Shown piece by piece: positions 1-13,015 of a stretch of 64,000 nt of DNA. The stretch lies in the NCBI GenBank assembly GCA_016647705.1, contig CM028336.1:15427380-15491379 (forward strand), given 5' to 3'. This DNA comes from Eucommia ulmoides. Lineage: Eukaryota; Streptophyta; Magnoliopsida; Garryales; Eucommiaceae. How positions within the stretch are numbered: position 1 is the stretch's first letter; the number at the start of each line of letters is the position of its first letter. A program made the translations under genes and the position numbers. The notes under the pieces were generated by a model, which did not search any database, was not told where the DNA came from, and saw only the letters and a program-made list of their open reading frames with translations.

Positions 1-588
1 CACATAAATTGTGATACAACACAAACTTATCATAAAGATAAAAAAAAAACATTAAGCAAAAATATCAGTTCAAAGCATTTCATCATGTTTCACATTGGTT
101 TAGATCTTGCAACCAATACACACCTGCATATAATATTGATTTGTGGGACAACCAAGGAAAGGAAGAGAGATTAATTTTTAAAAATCACAAATTAACCAGT
201 AAATTTCAACTAAATGAATCACTTAATTTATTAATGAACAGGAAAATTTACCCTTTTTTTTTTTTTGGTAACGTTTAATCTTACCCAGGAAGAGTGATGT
301 TTTAGTTTCTTTCTGAAATCAAAGATTAGAACAAAACATTAACTATTGTTTATTCACAGATAATCCACAACTCGAAAGTATCTCCCACTAGGAAGGAGCC
401 TATATTCACCATGTATTATTAAAGAGCTAAAATTTTGGAACTCTTGAACTCGAACACAAATTTATTTTTTATTATTTTGTCCCCAAAATTTATTAAAAAA
501 AAAAAGTTACCATAATATTTAAAATAATGATCAAATATGAAAAACCTCAGTCTTAAAAAAATAGCCTGCAAATCATTTTTTAACATTC
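1..588. other. AT-rich intergenic stretch without a gene
   Basis: I see no coding sequence, RNA gene or clear repeat end here. It is simple AT-rich plant intergenic DNA with poly-A and poly-T runs. Confidence 0.6.
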
Positions 589-1158
589 TGTCATATTTGT
601 TAACCGCTTAAATTTTAAGTGCGGAAAATATCATTAAACTTGTTTGATAAAATTAAAATTTTAATTATTGAGTTTTGAGTGATGAATTCTTTTTTGTCTG
701 TTTGATAAGTACGAAATTTGAATATTGAAAATTATTTAATTTAAATTTTTACTAAAATCAAGATAATAGGGAAAAAAAATTCGAGAACAAAATAATAAAA
801 TAAAAACACCAATAACATACTAAAAAATTCAAATAAATAAATTATCACAAATAAATAATAACCGAGTCCAACAAAAAATAAATGAATTCGAGAATTAATT
901 TTAGGCTCTGACCCTAGATCTACTGAGCGGTAAAAATTTCTCAACAAAAAAAAGTCAATGAACAAATAGTTGAACCCATTAAGTGCCGAAAAATTAAGTC
1001 AATGTACAATGATTGAAAATTTTAGGCCCACATAATGAAATTTTTAATTAGCATTTAATTAATCTAGTATTATTAATTATACTTATCAAACAAGCTTATT
1101 TTATTAAATACTTAATAGAGTTAGTTTTAAATGTTAAATTGTATTATCAAACCGCACC
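589..1158 (-). mobile_element. Harbinger/Tourist-like MITE, copy 1
   Basis: This non-coding stretch of about 570 bp is the inverted counterpart of the element at 35,894-36,514. The shared order includes the block around 'ctctgaccctagatct' near 905-920 and a terminal block of the type GGTGCGGTTTGATAATAC, read on the minus strand. The right end is followed by TAA, the 3-bp target typical of PIF/Harbinger elements. The left end is worn, so its boundary is approximate. There is no transposase. The assignment rests on TIR style and on comparison of the two copies. Confidence 0.55.
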
Positions 1159-1589
1159 TAAATCTAATTAAACTACAAAATTTGAATTTGCCCCTAATTT
1201 TAATCTTGTTAAGAATATAGGAGTGTGAACATAATATTGAAACAAGTCGCACTAAAACACAGATAAAGTACGAAAGCACTGAGATTTACGTGGAAACCCA
1301 AAAAGGAAAAATCTGGATGCCGCTTTGTGAAAGTTAGAAGATGAATGTGAAAGTTACAAATTCTCAATAATCAATTCATTAAACCACACACGAGAGAAGT
1401 TAGGGTTTGCGTAAATAGACTTAAAAATAAGAAATTCTAGTCTACCATGAAAGGAATTATGCCTATGTGGACGCAATGGAATTTATTTATTTTTTAATAA
1501 AATAACTTTCACAAATAATTTGTTAAGCATAGACATGTCTGCGATAATACGAAACAATAAATAAAACATAAAGATTAAATTAAACTTAA
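1159..1589. other. AT-rich stretch, no gene seen
   Basis: No open coding region or repeat terminus is recognisable. It borders the copia LTR remnant to its right and may include part of that element's internal sequence. Confidence 0.4.
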
Positions 1590-2225
1590 ATTTTATACCT
1601 CTTTCGATACTTTAGTCTCATAACTGGTAGTTTCTGAGGCGTGATTTAAGAAAGTCCCTTCCAAGAGTGACAAGATTTGATCTGCGAAAGAGAAGCGATC
1701 TCTAAATAGTAGGACACGTGTCCCACCTATAACAGTATCCATATAGAGAAACTCTAAAAAGAAGAGTACTTTTGGGATTTCTAAGATCATATTTAATCCT
1801 AAGAATCTAAAACAACTCTGATATTGAATATAGGAGATAACTGTATTAAAAACTAGTGGTTCAGTATGGAAAACAGATCTCACAAACAAATTTCTGTGAA
1901 AGAACAAGGGAGATAGAGGCACAAAATCTTCTGACCGAATTCTATATTGTTGGGTGGCCATAATGGGTTTCCTTTAGGGTTCAAACTCCCGGACCCTTCT
2001 TTTTATATTTGTACTTTAGCCCTCGAACTCCTTAAGTTCAGATTACTACCCATTTCTTTTGCAATGACTCTTTTAACCTTAATTCTATTTTTGTGTGTGA
2101 CCCATTAGGTTGACACCAAAATCTGGATGGTAAAAATAATTAATTAATTATTTTACTAATCAATTAAAAAAATTCTAATGTTGCCCTTCTAGAAGAAAAC
2201 ACTTTTTCCCCTAAGGCTTTTTGTC
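1590..2225 (-). mobile_element. Ty1/copia LTR fossil, 3' part (interrupted)
   Basis: This is the downstream part, on the minus strand, of a long copia LTR whose upstream part is at 7,648-8,603. The sequence flows from the right piece into this one if the 2,226-7,647 insertion is removed. The same LTR occurs on + at 13,630-16,950 and on - at 19,620-22,378. A 122-codon open frame inside it (1,593-1,961) matches no retroelement protein I know and is probably chance. The fossil is old and non-coding. Confidence 0.6.
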
Positions 2226-2945
2226 GAACTAATATTGGTAAAATATTAAACAAATGTCCCTGTGACCAATATTAATTATACACAATATTAATTAAATGCC
2301 ATTGTAAAATATTAATCAAATGGAAACCTATTTATTAATGTTCAGAATCTATAAATGCATTTGATTTTACAAAGGCATTGAGTAATAAGAATCTTTAAGT
2401 ATAATTTATATTTTTATTAGAATATATTGGAGAGAGATTTTCTTGGTTCATACAATATGCATATACAGTGTATTCGACTGAGCTCGACTATATATTTTAT
2501 TTTATAACAAATTAAATGCACGAGAAAATCGATGATTAAGATTATCGATTTATCGAGTCGATTTTTACAACGATAAATATTAATTACAATTATTAAAAAT
2601 AGAAATTTTAATAAAATTCATGGTATCGTTTCGCTCTCACCGGCCCTGCAATCAAAACTGTAAGGTTGTGAGCCAACGCTCAGTAGAACTCCAACTCCAC
2701 TAATACGTGAATTCAATTAATACAATAAATTAAACACTTTAGCATGATTTCCACACAATTTTCACATAATTATAATTATTTCATGAAATTTAACAATTAA
2801 AATTCAACAATAATAATAGCATGAATCACATAATAGGAAAATTAAATACAAATATTAAAAGAGTTGAAAATTCTACCTAAAATTCGAAACCGAAATCTGT
2901 ACCGAAATATCCAAATATATAATTCCGAAATTCTATATATCCTCC

Positions 2946-2998
<53 letters not shown>

Positions 2999-3386
2999 GT
3001 TAATATTATTATTATTATTATCATATGTATATATATATATATATAATAGTTAATATTATTATTATTATTATCATATGATTACACGTGTAATATGCACGTA
3101 TATATATAATATAAATTCATCATTTATTTATTTATTTATTCATTTGATTATTTACACAATGTCTCTTTTTGAAATAAAAAAAATATTAATTATATCTCAA
3201 AACTCTTAAATACATATTTTAAATAACGCATTAGTCTCAAAATTTTTAAAATCAATTTAAATAAACATTTAACTCCCAAAAATTATCAAATATTATTTAT
3301 ACCATAAATTCACAAAATGATTCCAAAAATATTAAACTTTTATATAAAATAATATTTTCAAAAATATAAATTTTCGGAGTATTATA
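2226..3386 (-). repeat. 3' LTR of the 2.2-7.6 kb element
   Basis: It aligns along its length with part of 6,530-7,646. It starts on the minus strand just after a purine-rich tract (AAGGGGGTAGAT), as expected for a polypurine tract next to a 3' LTR. It contains the long TA microsatellite. Confidence 0.6.
2949..2995. repeat. (TA)n microsatellite
   Basis: An uninterrupted TA dinucleotide run of about 45 bp lies inside the LTR. The equivalent point of the other LTR (about 7,250) has only a short TA run, so this tract expanded after insertion. Confidence 0.85.
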
Positions 3387-3879
3387 ATCTACCCCCTTAA
3401 ATAAATTTCGTTCTCGAAATTTCGTTTAAACAATAATAATTCAAAATCGCACCGTGCTAGTCACTCTTGGATAAACAATAATGACGAAAAATTACCACCA
3501 TGCTCCCGCTGTGTTATTCTGATAAAAATCGCAATAAATAACAATATATCTTTAGAATATCACGGTAGTCTCATTGGATTGGGACCATCTCATTTCCAAC
3601 CGGTCTATGACCTTAAAGATTTTTCTCCACTTAGCATGACTTTTCAAGTCTACTGCCATATCCCATAATCAACATTTATCAATTCCATGCAACACTCAAC
3701 CCAACATGTTCACAATTATCATAAGCAGTAGATAACCCAAATTCCTCGTGAACTGTCCCAAGAGAGTAAAAATAATTGATTCCAATATCCTCATTAAATT
3801 TTAATCATGTCGTAAACTTTTCCATAAATGTCAACATAATCCAAACCTCAAATATCGAATTCTTTGAAATACTCTGAAA

Positions 3880-4210
3880 ACACATAAATACCTCTCAATC
3901 ACGTAAATACGTCCTAAAACATCTAAATGCGTCAAAATCATATAAATATATCTCAAAACACATAAATGCAACCAAATCACATAAATACATTTTGGAACAC
4001 ATACATACGTGTCAATCAACTAAATACGCCTCAAAACACGTAATCACGTGTCGAAATACACAAACACTTCTCAACCACGTAAATATATATCGAAACACAT
4101 GAATACATAAGAATCACATAAATACATGTCAACCTCATAAATATCTCTCGAAATATATAAATATATCTCAACCCACATAAATACATCTCAAATTACATAA
4201 TTACGTTTCT
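3880..4210. repeat. Degenerate minisatellite, unit like acataaatacgtctcaaa
   Basis: Roughly 18 imperfect tandem units of 16-20 bp follow one another, each with a core near 'cacataaatac' and a tail near 'tctcaaa'. The array lies in the interior of the 2.2-7.6 kb LTR element. The 62-codon minus-strand open frame across it is a by-product of the repeat. Confidence 0.75.
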
Positions 4211-4759
4211 AAAGTCACGTAACATAACGAGTTCAATACTCATATAAAAGGTATATAAAAATATTACATAAAACCCCAATCGAATTTCTAAAATACCACT
4301 TAAGCTCAAAAATTTAAATTAACATCTCAAAATAACAATTGGCACCCAAGTCTCCTAATGGCCCTACAGTCCGACTCCACCTAATGCTAGTAGTGGACCA
4401 ATATCTATTTGAATTCTTTATCGGTGTACTGCCTTCATAATACGAAAACCATTTATGGATCAAGTGTATTTATCAAACACTACTTTTCAAAATATAATAT
4501 AATATAATCACACACCAGGCCGGTATTAAATTCCACTGCTACCATTGCAATAAAATGATACTTTTAAATCAACCAATCAAATTAGTTTGATATATAATAA
4601 AATATCGCACACATATTTATCTACTAACCATAGGATCATTTCACCTCATGATCGAGAGTTATGACAGTACCGTAACCTGTACAACTGTGTCATATAAGGT
4701 GACTATCAGTGCCAGGGCCATTCAATAGCCCCAATGGTAGGGGCAACCACCTACAAGAT

Positions 4760-4850
4760 TTATACTCTTGACAGGTCTCAGCATATATCCACCTTGCAGG
4801 ACTTGCCTGACAGGTAACAACATATATCCACATTTCGCAGGACATGCCCT
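4760..4850. repeat. Short tandem repeat, two units of about 40 bp
   Basis: The block around 'catatatccaccttgcagg' is followed by a second copy around 'catatatccacatttcgcag'. It lies inside the interior of the LTR element. Confidence 0.5.
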
Positions 4851-6139
4851 CATAACGAGAAGACAACTATGGCATAACAGGATAATAAAAATAATTTTTT
4901 CACCTTTCAAATTTACTTGATCCATTTAGAATCATAAAACTGTCCAGTTTCAACAACCGCCTTTTTTTTTTTTTTTTTTTTTTTTTTTCAATTTAATACG
5001 AAAATATAATTTGCCAATTTATATAAAAGACAGTAAACATTTTTAAATTAATATTTTCAATTTAGCGACAATTCCTGTGGTCCACGTCTAACACGACACT
5101 TACCCATATTTATTTAACTTACTATTGGTAAGTTGTATTAATCAGACGCCACCTAAAATGTTATGTTCAATTTGAAACTTATAGGGACCAAACTGAAATA
5201 ATGGTAACAACACCTGGGCGCAAAGTGTCAAACTACCAAAAACATAACGGAGACGGCAATGCATGCAAATATGGACCAAACAATCAAATAGAATAATAGA
5301 ATAGTAACAAGAAGTAGGAATGGATGCCAATTTTCGGATCAATTTGGTAGCCAATAGGCATTAGTTAATAACTTAGTATTCTTCCACCATCATTTCTATA
5401 AACACTGAGTGTTCACTTTAATTATATACTAATCTCCCTAATGTATCAATAGATCTCGCAAACATTAGGATGTTATGTTTCCAAATTGAAACCATAGAGA
5501 TCATAGTAGGTTTGAAGTAAAGCATCAGGGGTGCAAAGCGTAAAAATCTCTAAAACAATTCACATAAACATTAACCCACACGAAAAAACTCCAACACAAT
5601 TCATGTCCCACATGCTTGCACATGGACCCCATGCAAGCAAAACAATTTATTTTTTTTCATATTTTTATTTTTGGATCACAAGCAACCATATACTCTTCCT
5701 TCCCTTACATCTAACTTACTAACATAGTCCTCCAAGTAACCTAACAGTAGCTATATACTCTATGGATGACATAATTTGTGCATGCATCTCCAAATCCATT
5801 TCCAAATGCATCAATGCGCATACTAGTGACATGCATGGATACCCCATCAGTTAACATACTCCACTTCAACTAGGCCTTAAATCCCAATAGCACGATGTTA
5901 AGTAATTTTAGGCATATGCGCAAGATACGGATACATCAACTTACATATACACGTATATCCCCAGCCCTTCTATTTCCAGTGCGATTCGAGTTCAAATCAT
6001 ATCAATACTATTTTTTTTGAATTAATAAATTATATAAAAATTATTATTATTATCATCATCATCATTATTATTATTATTATTACTTTACCTATTATGAGTG
6101 ATGGGTTCCATCACCCAAGCCTAGGGTGGTCACAAACCT

Positions 6140-6151
6140 ATTTTGATATCA
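6140..6151 (-). other. Primer-binding site of the 2.2-7.6 kb element
   Basis: The minus strand reads TGATATCAAAAT, a worn match to the initiator-tRNA-Met site TGGTATCAGAGC. It lies just inside the 5' LTR and is followed by the same downstream sequence as the PBS at 11,946. Confidence 0.5.
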
Positions 6152-6153
6152 CT

Positions 6154-7646
6154 TGTAACCATCCGGTTTCCCAGGGCCGCCACGCGATTTCTCCCTTTGG
6201 AGAAATAACATTAACACTAATTGACCGAATTTTCATTCTATAAAATCTGATAAATTTTCCAATGCGGCGGCGATAAGTAATTAATAATTTATTTTATAAA
6301 AATATTCTAATTTACAATGCAGCGGCAATAATTATAGTTATCAAATTTATAATTTATCAATATATTGAATCGATTTTACAATCGTGAATAATAAATACAA
6401 CTATTACAATTTTAAATAGAAATTCAACTAAAATTCGCTAAAATCGAATACCCAACATTATTATCTATAAAAATTTTGACAAATTTTACAGTCACGGCGA
6501 TAATTATAATTATCGAATTATAATTATCAAACCAATATTGGTAAAATATTAAACAAATGCCCATGTGACCAATATTAATTATACACAATATTAATCAAAT
6601 GCCATTGTAAAATATTAATCAAATGGAAACTTATTTATTAATGTTCCTAAATCTATAAATGCATTTGATTACAAAGGCATTGAGTAATAAGAATCTTTAA
6701 GTATAATTTATATTTTTATTAGAATATATTGGTGAGAGTTTTTCTTGGTTCATACAGTATACATATACAGTGTATTCGATTGAGCTCGACTCTATATTTT
6801 ATTTTATAACAACTTAAATGCACAAGAAAATCAATGATTAAGATTATCGGTTTATCGAGTCGATTTTTACAATGGTAAATACTAATTACAATTATTACAA
6901 ATAGAAATTCTAATATAATTCATGACATCGTTTTGCTTTCACTGGCCCTGCAATCAAAACTGTGGGGTTGTGAGTCAACGCTCAGTAGAACTCTAACTCC
7001 GCTAATACGTGCATTTAATTAATACAACAAATTAAACATTTTGGCATGATTTTCACATAATTATAATTATTTCATGAAATTAACAGTTAAAATTCAACAA
7101 TAATAATAGCATGAATCACATAATAGGGAAATTAAATACATATATTAAAAGAGTGAAAATTTTACCTGAAATTCGAAGTCGAAATCCATACCGGAATATC
7201 CGAATATATAAGTTCAAAATTCTATATATCCTCACGGATATATTCTTGAGATATATATATATAATAGTTAATATTATTATTATTATTAATATTATATGAT
7301 TACACGTGTAATATGCACGTATATATATAATATAAATTCATGGTTACTTTTGTTTCTTTCTATACGAAGAAAACAAAACATATCACTTATTTATTTATTC
7401 ATTTGATTATTTACACAATGCCCCCCTCTTGAAATAAAAAAAAATATTAATTATATTCCAAAACTCTTAAAAGTATATTTTAAATAACACATTGGTTCCA
7501 AAATTTCTAAAATCAATTTAAATAAACATTTAACTCCAAAAAATTATCAAATATTATTTATACCATAAATTCGATAACAGTTCCAAAAATATTAAACTTT
7601 TATATAAAATAATATTTTCAAAAATATAAATTTTAGGAGTAGTACG
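6154..7646 (-). repeat. 5' LTR of the 2.2-7.6 kb element
   Basis: It runs on the minus strand from about 7,646 to the PBS at 6,151. Its first 1.1 kb match the 3' LTR. Its last part matches the end of the LTR at 10,527-11,942. Confidence 0.55.
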
Positions 7647-7647
7647 C

Positions 7648-8603
7648 TTTTGTCTGACTATAAGTGACGTCATCTCCCATATCGCTGGTGTGTCCAGTTA
7701 GCAAGAATTTAATCAAAGAACTCCATCAAGTATGATATGTGTATTCCATGATCTCTCTATCTATGTACCCGAAATGATCAACAAGATATAAATAAGTCTA
7801 AAATCCCTAATCCAATTATATGTATTTGATTGATAATATAAATCCTTGTGATACCTGATTGGAATCTCATCCCAATCATCACATTATTTTGACCAAAGGG
7901 TTGGGTGAATTATACTAAAAGTCGAATCTCATAGGTTACATATCTTTTTGTTAAGAGTGATATTTTATTTCATATTTGTATATTACAATGTATGTTCCAA
8001 TATAAACAATGAATACTTTTGAAGGCTCATGGTTAGGGAACAACCCCTAGTATTATCAAAATATAACAATCAATACATGTAATATATAGTACCTCAAGTA
8101 CAAAATTTCATAAAATACATCATACCTTACATTTATTTTGACTCGAGCAAAAGTACCACATAAGATATCAAGAATGATAACGTTGGGTCTCACACTACCA
8201 CTAAGTAAGTCCCCTTGTAGATTTTTCAGTATCTTACACTGATGGATTGAGACTCACCATTCTCAAAAAAAAAACATTAGATTAAACTAGCCTAGATTGT
8301 TGAAGACCCTTTTCAACAATCCAAAACCGAATAGGAACAATTTAAAATATCGAGATACTGAATGTATTTGGTCTTCTCCTATTTAATGAAATTAAATAGC
8401 CAAACATTCTATTCAATATTCAAAGTCTACAATAATATTTATATTATTAAATAATAATAATAATAATAATATTAAAATACCTTTTATTATTACTGGAGAT
8501 TGATACTAGAAACATACCTGCCTAGGATTTGATACAAGAAACAAGTCCGCCTAGGATTATTCATAGGGCTTATCTCCAACAATAAGTGGGCTTATTTCCA
8601 ACA
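7648..8603 (-). mobile_element. Ty1/copia LTR fossil, 5' part (interrupted)
   Basis: On the minus strand the LTR begins TGTTGGAAATAAGCCC at 8,603 and continues into 1,590-2,225 across the nested insertion. It contains a perfect 10-bp stem hairpin (8,295-8,304 with 8,312-8,321) that is also found in the + copy at 13,874-13,900. Just outside its start (8,604-8,660) lies sequence belonging to another part of the same LTR, so one LTR abuts another. Confidence 0.65.
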
Positions 8604-8755
8604 TTGAAGTCCCATGGTTAGGAACAACACTTGGTATTATTTTGAAATATTGATGTTTCTAATTTAGTATAAATCCAAAATAGTTTTTCAAAATTAATTT
8701 TACAAAATTATTTTTTAAATAAGTTTAAAAAACATAAATCCAATAATTTGAGAGA

Positions 8756-8986
8756 ATGTCATCACGATTAAAACCAAGACGACAATGGGAGCCTAGAGTT
8801 CTGGACAAAAGCAACAACAACAAAACCGCCATGTGTCATCGTCCGCAACGGCAATACGCTGCTAGTACAGTAGCACACAGTCGTTTGTTGCAGTACGACG
8901 TGGCAGTAGCTGCTGTTACGGTGGTGGCCACCACCACGACACCGTCATGGTTCCCGAGCAAAGTGTTTTGTTTTTCGTTCCAGTGA
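8756..8986 (+). other. Unassigned 76-codon open frame, GC-richer than its surroundings
   Basis: An ATG-started open frame lies in a short island with higher GC than the flanks. The peptide is rich in Ala, Val, Thr and Arg, with no domain or signal I recognise. No promoter, neighbouring exon or repeat boundary supports it as a gene. It may be chance or a captured gene scrap. Confidence 0.12.
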
Positions 8987-8999
8987 AATTTGAAATTGA

Positions 9000-10526
9000 C
9001 TGCAATTTCGTAGATTTTGTAAGATTTGGTCTTTTGGATGTTTAGGAAAAATAAGTCAAACGTTTACTAGGCATATTAATTTGAATTTTAAATATTGCTT
9101 GTATCAAATTTGTTATATTTTAAAAATTTATTTTTAAAAAATCCATCAAATCAGATTTCGTATATTATTTAAAATTTAAATTTCAAAATTTCCTAAATTA
9201 ACTAATATTAATTATTTTAAATTATTATTAGATAACAATTTAATTATTATTAATTATTTAAATTTGATAATTATCCATATTTAACTTCAAAAATATTATT
9301 TAAATTTTATTTAATAGATAAACATTGTGAAGACTCTAATTATTGGATAATTTTGAACAAACTTGCACATTTATCGAAAAAATCTATTTTAATATTATGA
9401 TACAATTTTTATAAATATGGAATTTGAATAATTCAATATTTAAATTGAATTCTATTTTAATTATTATGCGATAATTATTAATAGACATAAGATTTACTTT
9501 AATTTGAATTAGTATTTTTATATGATAAGAACAATTTTCTAATTTAATTAGGAAGCATCATTAGTTATCAATCCAATTTGATTCATAAAGGGTTAACCAA
9601 TTATTGTATATTTTACATGCGTTGTATTATATATGTTAGTTAGAAGATGATTATGGACTAAAATCATTCGAGCTATGTGATTGATTTGTTGAATGGTTGT
9701 AATTTTATAGATTAATTTTTTTTTTTTTAAATCCAATCAAGGTTATAAATAACTTTTGGATTTTTTCAAGAGCTTGCATTCTCTTTCTCATTTTTCTTTT
9801 TCATTGTATTGATTCCCTTTTGGAGATTCTTTTTATTTTTTTCATTGTATTTATAATTTTGAGAAGACAAAGAAGAAGCCCAACAATGACAGAAAATCGA
9901 GGAGCCAAATTTGGAGCATTAAGCGATGGAAGACAAGGAATTGAAAGCTCAAGAAGAAGGCTCATTTGATGAGTCATCTACATATTAATTAATTACATTA
10001 GTAAATTAAACCTAAATATTTTGTCGTGTGGCTCGGGTCAAGCAGCAAGTCCATGATCATCCCAACCTATTTTTATGAGTGCACGGGTTAATTTATTTTA
10101 TACTGCTTTATTTTGGCCCAATTAGCATGCACTTATAGGACATTTTTATGTATATGATGTATGTTAGACGAACTAGATAATTAAAAGATGAGATCAAAAT
10201 AAATATCCCTCAAAACAAATATTTTGTTAGCAGGAGCATATGAGATATGCTTCTTCGTGGTCTTCTACCAGGGGAATTGTTAGGGTAGGGGTTCCATAAG
10301 CCTAAAGTTAATACTTCGTTGTTGGGCATTATCATGTCTTAAAAATTAAACTCACGATGAACTTATCTTTATTTATAATATGCAAAGAATAGACAAGTAT
10401 GTTCCCTTAACTATCGGGCAGTGTGCACATTAGGACTAGTTTGAACCATGCTGAGTGAGTGTAACTTAATTAGCAAGATATATACTTAGTTGTCGTGTGT
10501 GTAATGATTAAACTAGAGGCCAAACC
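9000..10526. other. AT-rich stretch, no gene seen
   Basis: No supported coding sequence. The part 10,020-10,530 has LTR-like, moderately complex sequence, but I could not match it to another copy in the window. Confidence 0.45.
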
Positions 10527-10873
10527 TGTAATATCCTAAAAATTTATATTTTTGGAAATATTATTTTTATACAAGCTTAATATTTTTGGGATTATTTTGC
10601 AAATTTATGGTATAAATAATATTTGATAATTTTGGGGGTCAAATGTTAATTTTAATTTGACGTTTAAAAGTCTTGGGACTATTGTGTTATGTAAAATATT
10701 CTTTTAAGAGTTTTGGAATATAATTATATTTTATTTTTTTATTTTAAGGAAGTATTGTGTAAATAAATAAATAAATAAATAATATATGTGTTTGAGATTG
10801 ATTTCTTCTTGAAAAAAGAATCAACCTTAAACCATATATATATGGTAGGCAAGCCTAATTACACGTGTGATGT

Positions 10874-10907
<34 letters not shown>

Positions 10908-11942
10908 TTAAAAAAAAAAAAAAAGAAAAAAAAAGAAAAAGAGAAAGACTAAATCAAATCTCATTAGCAAAAACAAGACATTGGAGCCAAAAACATGAAA
11001 CAACAAAAGAATCCTAGAATTTTCCTTTTGGGTTAATAACCCATGATTATATATGTGTAAAAGTCTCATTATTATTTGGAATGACTCGATTCGGAATATT
11101 TCGATTCAGATTTCGGCTCGAATTTCGGGTAGAATTTCAAACTCTTTTAATTGTATTTAATCTTTCTCTTGATTAGGTGATTTAAGTGGAAGTTGCTGTT
11201 AAATTTTAATTGTAAGTTTTTATGAAATGTTTAGGGATGTTATATGAAATTTTTGTGAGATACACATTTATATATTTATTTAAAGTTTGATTAGATGCAC
11301 GTATTAAAATGGTTGAAATTCTACTAAGTCCTAACTCACAACTCCACAATTTTGATTGCAGGGCTGGTGAGAATGAAACGGCGACCAAAATTTTATTTGA
11401 ATTTCTATTTGTCAAAATTGTATTTATTATTTATTATTGTAATCGTTGAATTCAATAATTATAATTATCACCATCGTATTTGTAAAAATTCTCAGTTTTA
11501 TTAATAATTAAATATTGGCATATTCGGTTTTAGAATTGGTGGAATTTCTCAGATTTATAATATAAAAATAAAATATTGGTTATTTTATTTGAATTATAAT
11601 GGAAACACCACTGTTGGGAGTATAATGGAAATGCCACTGGTTGGATGGTTGGTGGTATTTGGTAGCAAGGATTCGAAGTCATGCAATTGGAGTTGGAACT
11701 TCTCTAATAAATTATAATTGACTTTATAATTGTATTTCAATTATAGTTGTATTTGAATTTAAAATAATTGTATCTAATAATTACTGTGTTAAAATTGACT
11801 TGATAAATTGAATATAATCATCGACGTCACATTGTAAAATTTCTCAAACTTTTAATTAAGAAAAATGTTGATTACTCGGTTTTAGCGTTAATTCTTCAAG
11901 GGAAGAAATCGCATGGTAGCCCTGAGAAATCAGGTTGTTATA
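10527..11942 (+). mobile_element. LTR of the TGTAATATCC family, + strand
   Basis: It begins TGTAATATCC, ends near GGTTGTTATA and is followed at 11,946 by a PBS. Its sequence is the inverted homologue of the LTRs at 2,226-3,386 and 6,154-7,646. It contains (AAT)n and A-rich runs near 10,880-10,925. Only about 100 bp of interior follows before copia sequence begins, so it is a 5' LTR remnant. Confidence 0.6.
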
Positions 11943-11945
11943 GAG

Positions 11946-11957
11946 TGGTATCAGATC
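11946..11957 (+). other. Primer-binding site, tRNA-Met type
   Basis: TGGTATCAGATC follows the LTR end after a short gap and differs from the usual TGGTATCAGAGC at one place. It is followed by 'aggtttgcgaccaccc', matching the homologous element on the minus strand. Confidence 0.6.
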
Positions 11958-12059
11958 AGGTTTGCGACCACCCTAGACTTGGGTTATGATATCCATTACT
12001 CATAATAATTGAAATAATAGTTAAAAATAATAATTTTCGTATAACTCATTAATTCAAAA

Positions 12060-13015
12060 AAATAAAAAAAATGTTGACATGGAAAGTAGTATCATATTAT
12101 CATACAATACTAGACAAGTCCATCAATAGAAATGTTGTCAACTACAAAAGTATAAGTTTCTCTAACTTTCTCCACGAATGATTGAAGAAAAATGTCCTAT
12201 ATATTGGTTATAAAGGTCTATAGAAATAGATCTAAAAGGATACTTGGTCTATCCCAATTTAGATATAAAGATAAAGTGTTGGAGCGATTCAGCGTACTAA
12301 ATTCCAAGAGAGACTACCTAGCATTCTAGTACAAAATTCATATCTCTAAGAAGATCAGTCTTTAGTCTTCTAAAGAGAATATTACGATGAGTAAGATTCC
12401 ATATACTTCTAAAATTAGAAGTATTATGTACACAATGCTATGTGCCATGCCCGATATTAGTTAATCTGTTGGATTCACGAGCAGATATCAGGCAAATCCA
12501 GGTTTGGAAAACTATAAGGTTGTGAAATCTATCCTCAAGCAGTTAAGAAATACTAAGGATAAATTTATAATATATAGAAGAGGAGAATTGAGAGTTGAAG
12601 GTTATACTAATTCGAATTTCCAATACAATATGGATGACCGGAAGTCAACTTCAGGATATGTATTTATCCTAAATAGTAGGATCAATAGCTGGAGGAGTTG
12701 TAAGCGAACTAAAAATGCAAATTCCACTACTGAGGCCAAGTACATTGTCGTTTTCGATGTAGCTAAAGAAGGTGCACAGATTAAGAAGTTCATTTCCGAA
12801 CATTTGGTGATTCTAACTATTGAGTCACCGATACCTTTGACAAAGGTGATATAGCTCAAGAAAGGGAACCAAGATCTCATCCGAAATCCAAACATGTGGA
12901 GTGATGCTTATATTTTATTCACGAAATCATCGAGAGAAATGATGTTGACATTAGGAGAGTAGACACAACAGATAACGTAGTGGATCCACTCTCTAAGACT
13001 ATGACTTTATAACAG
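12060..13015 (+). mobile_element. Ty1/copia pol fossil (end of RT and RNase H)
   Basis: Recognisable copia RNase H lies around 12,504-12,850, with a DRKSTSGYVF motif and an STTEAKY segment. Before it is the RT-RNase H connection that resembles 'MSKIPYTS...AMPDIS' in living copia elements, and after it the pol C-terminus. gag, protease and integrase are absent. The element is broken by several changes, and LTR sequence follows directly. Confidence 0.8.

Larger units (their letters stand above)
2226..7647 (-). mobile_element. LTR-retrotransposon fossil, non-coding, nested in a copia LTR
   Basis: Two direct repeats align at 2,226-3,386 and about 6,530-7,646. They flank a non-coding interior with a PBS-like site at 6,140-6,151. 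The element is flanked by TTTTGTC on both sides, inside a copia LTR that reads continuously across it. Minus-strand LTR ends resemble TGTAATATCC, as in the related LTR at 10,527. The interior shows no gag or pol that I can recognise, so it may be a non-autonomous LTR element or a strongly decayed one. Superfamily is not determined. Confidence 0.65.

Noticed and set aside
1593-1961. 122-codon minus-strand open frame
   Set aside because: It lies wholly inside a copia LTR that recurs in the window, and the frame is not kept in the other copies.
2842-3046. Overlapping Ile/Tyr-rich open frames on both strands
   Set aside because: Produced by the TA and TAA microsatellites in an LTR.
3831-4019. 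62-codon minus-strand open frame with repeated Tyr/Ile/Val pattern
   Set aside because: It is the translation of a degenerate minisatellite.
3880-4210. CRISPR-like repeat array
   Set aside because: Units are contiguous and degenerate without unique spacers, and the DNA is from a plant nucleus.
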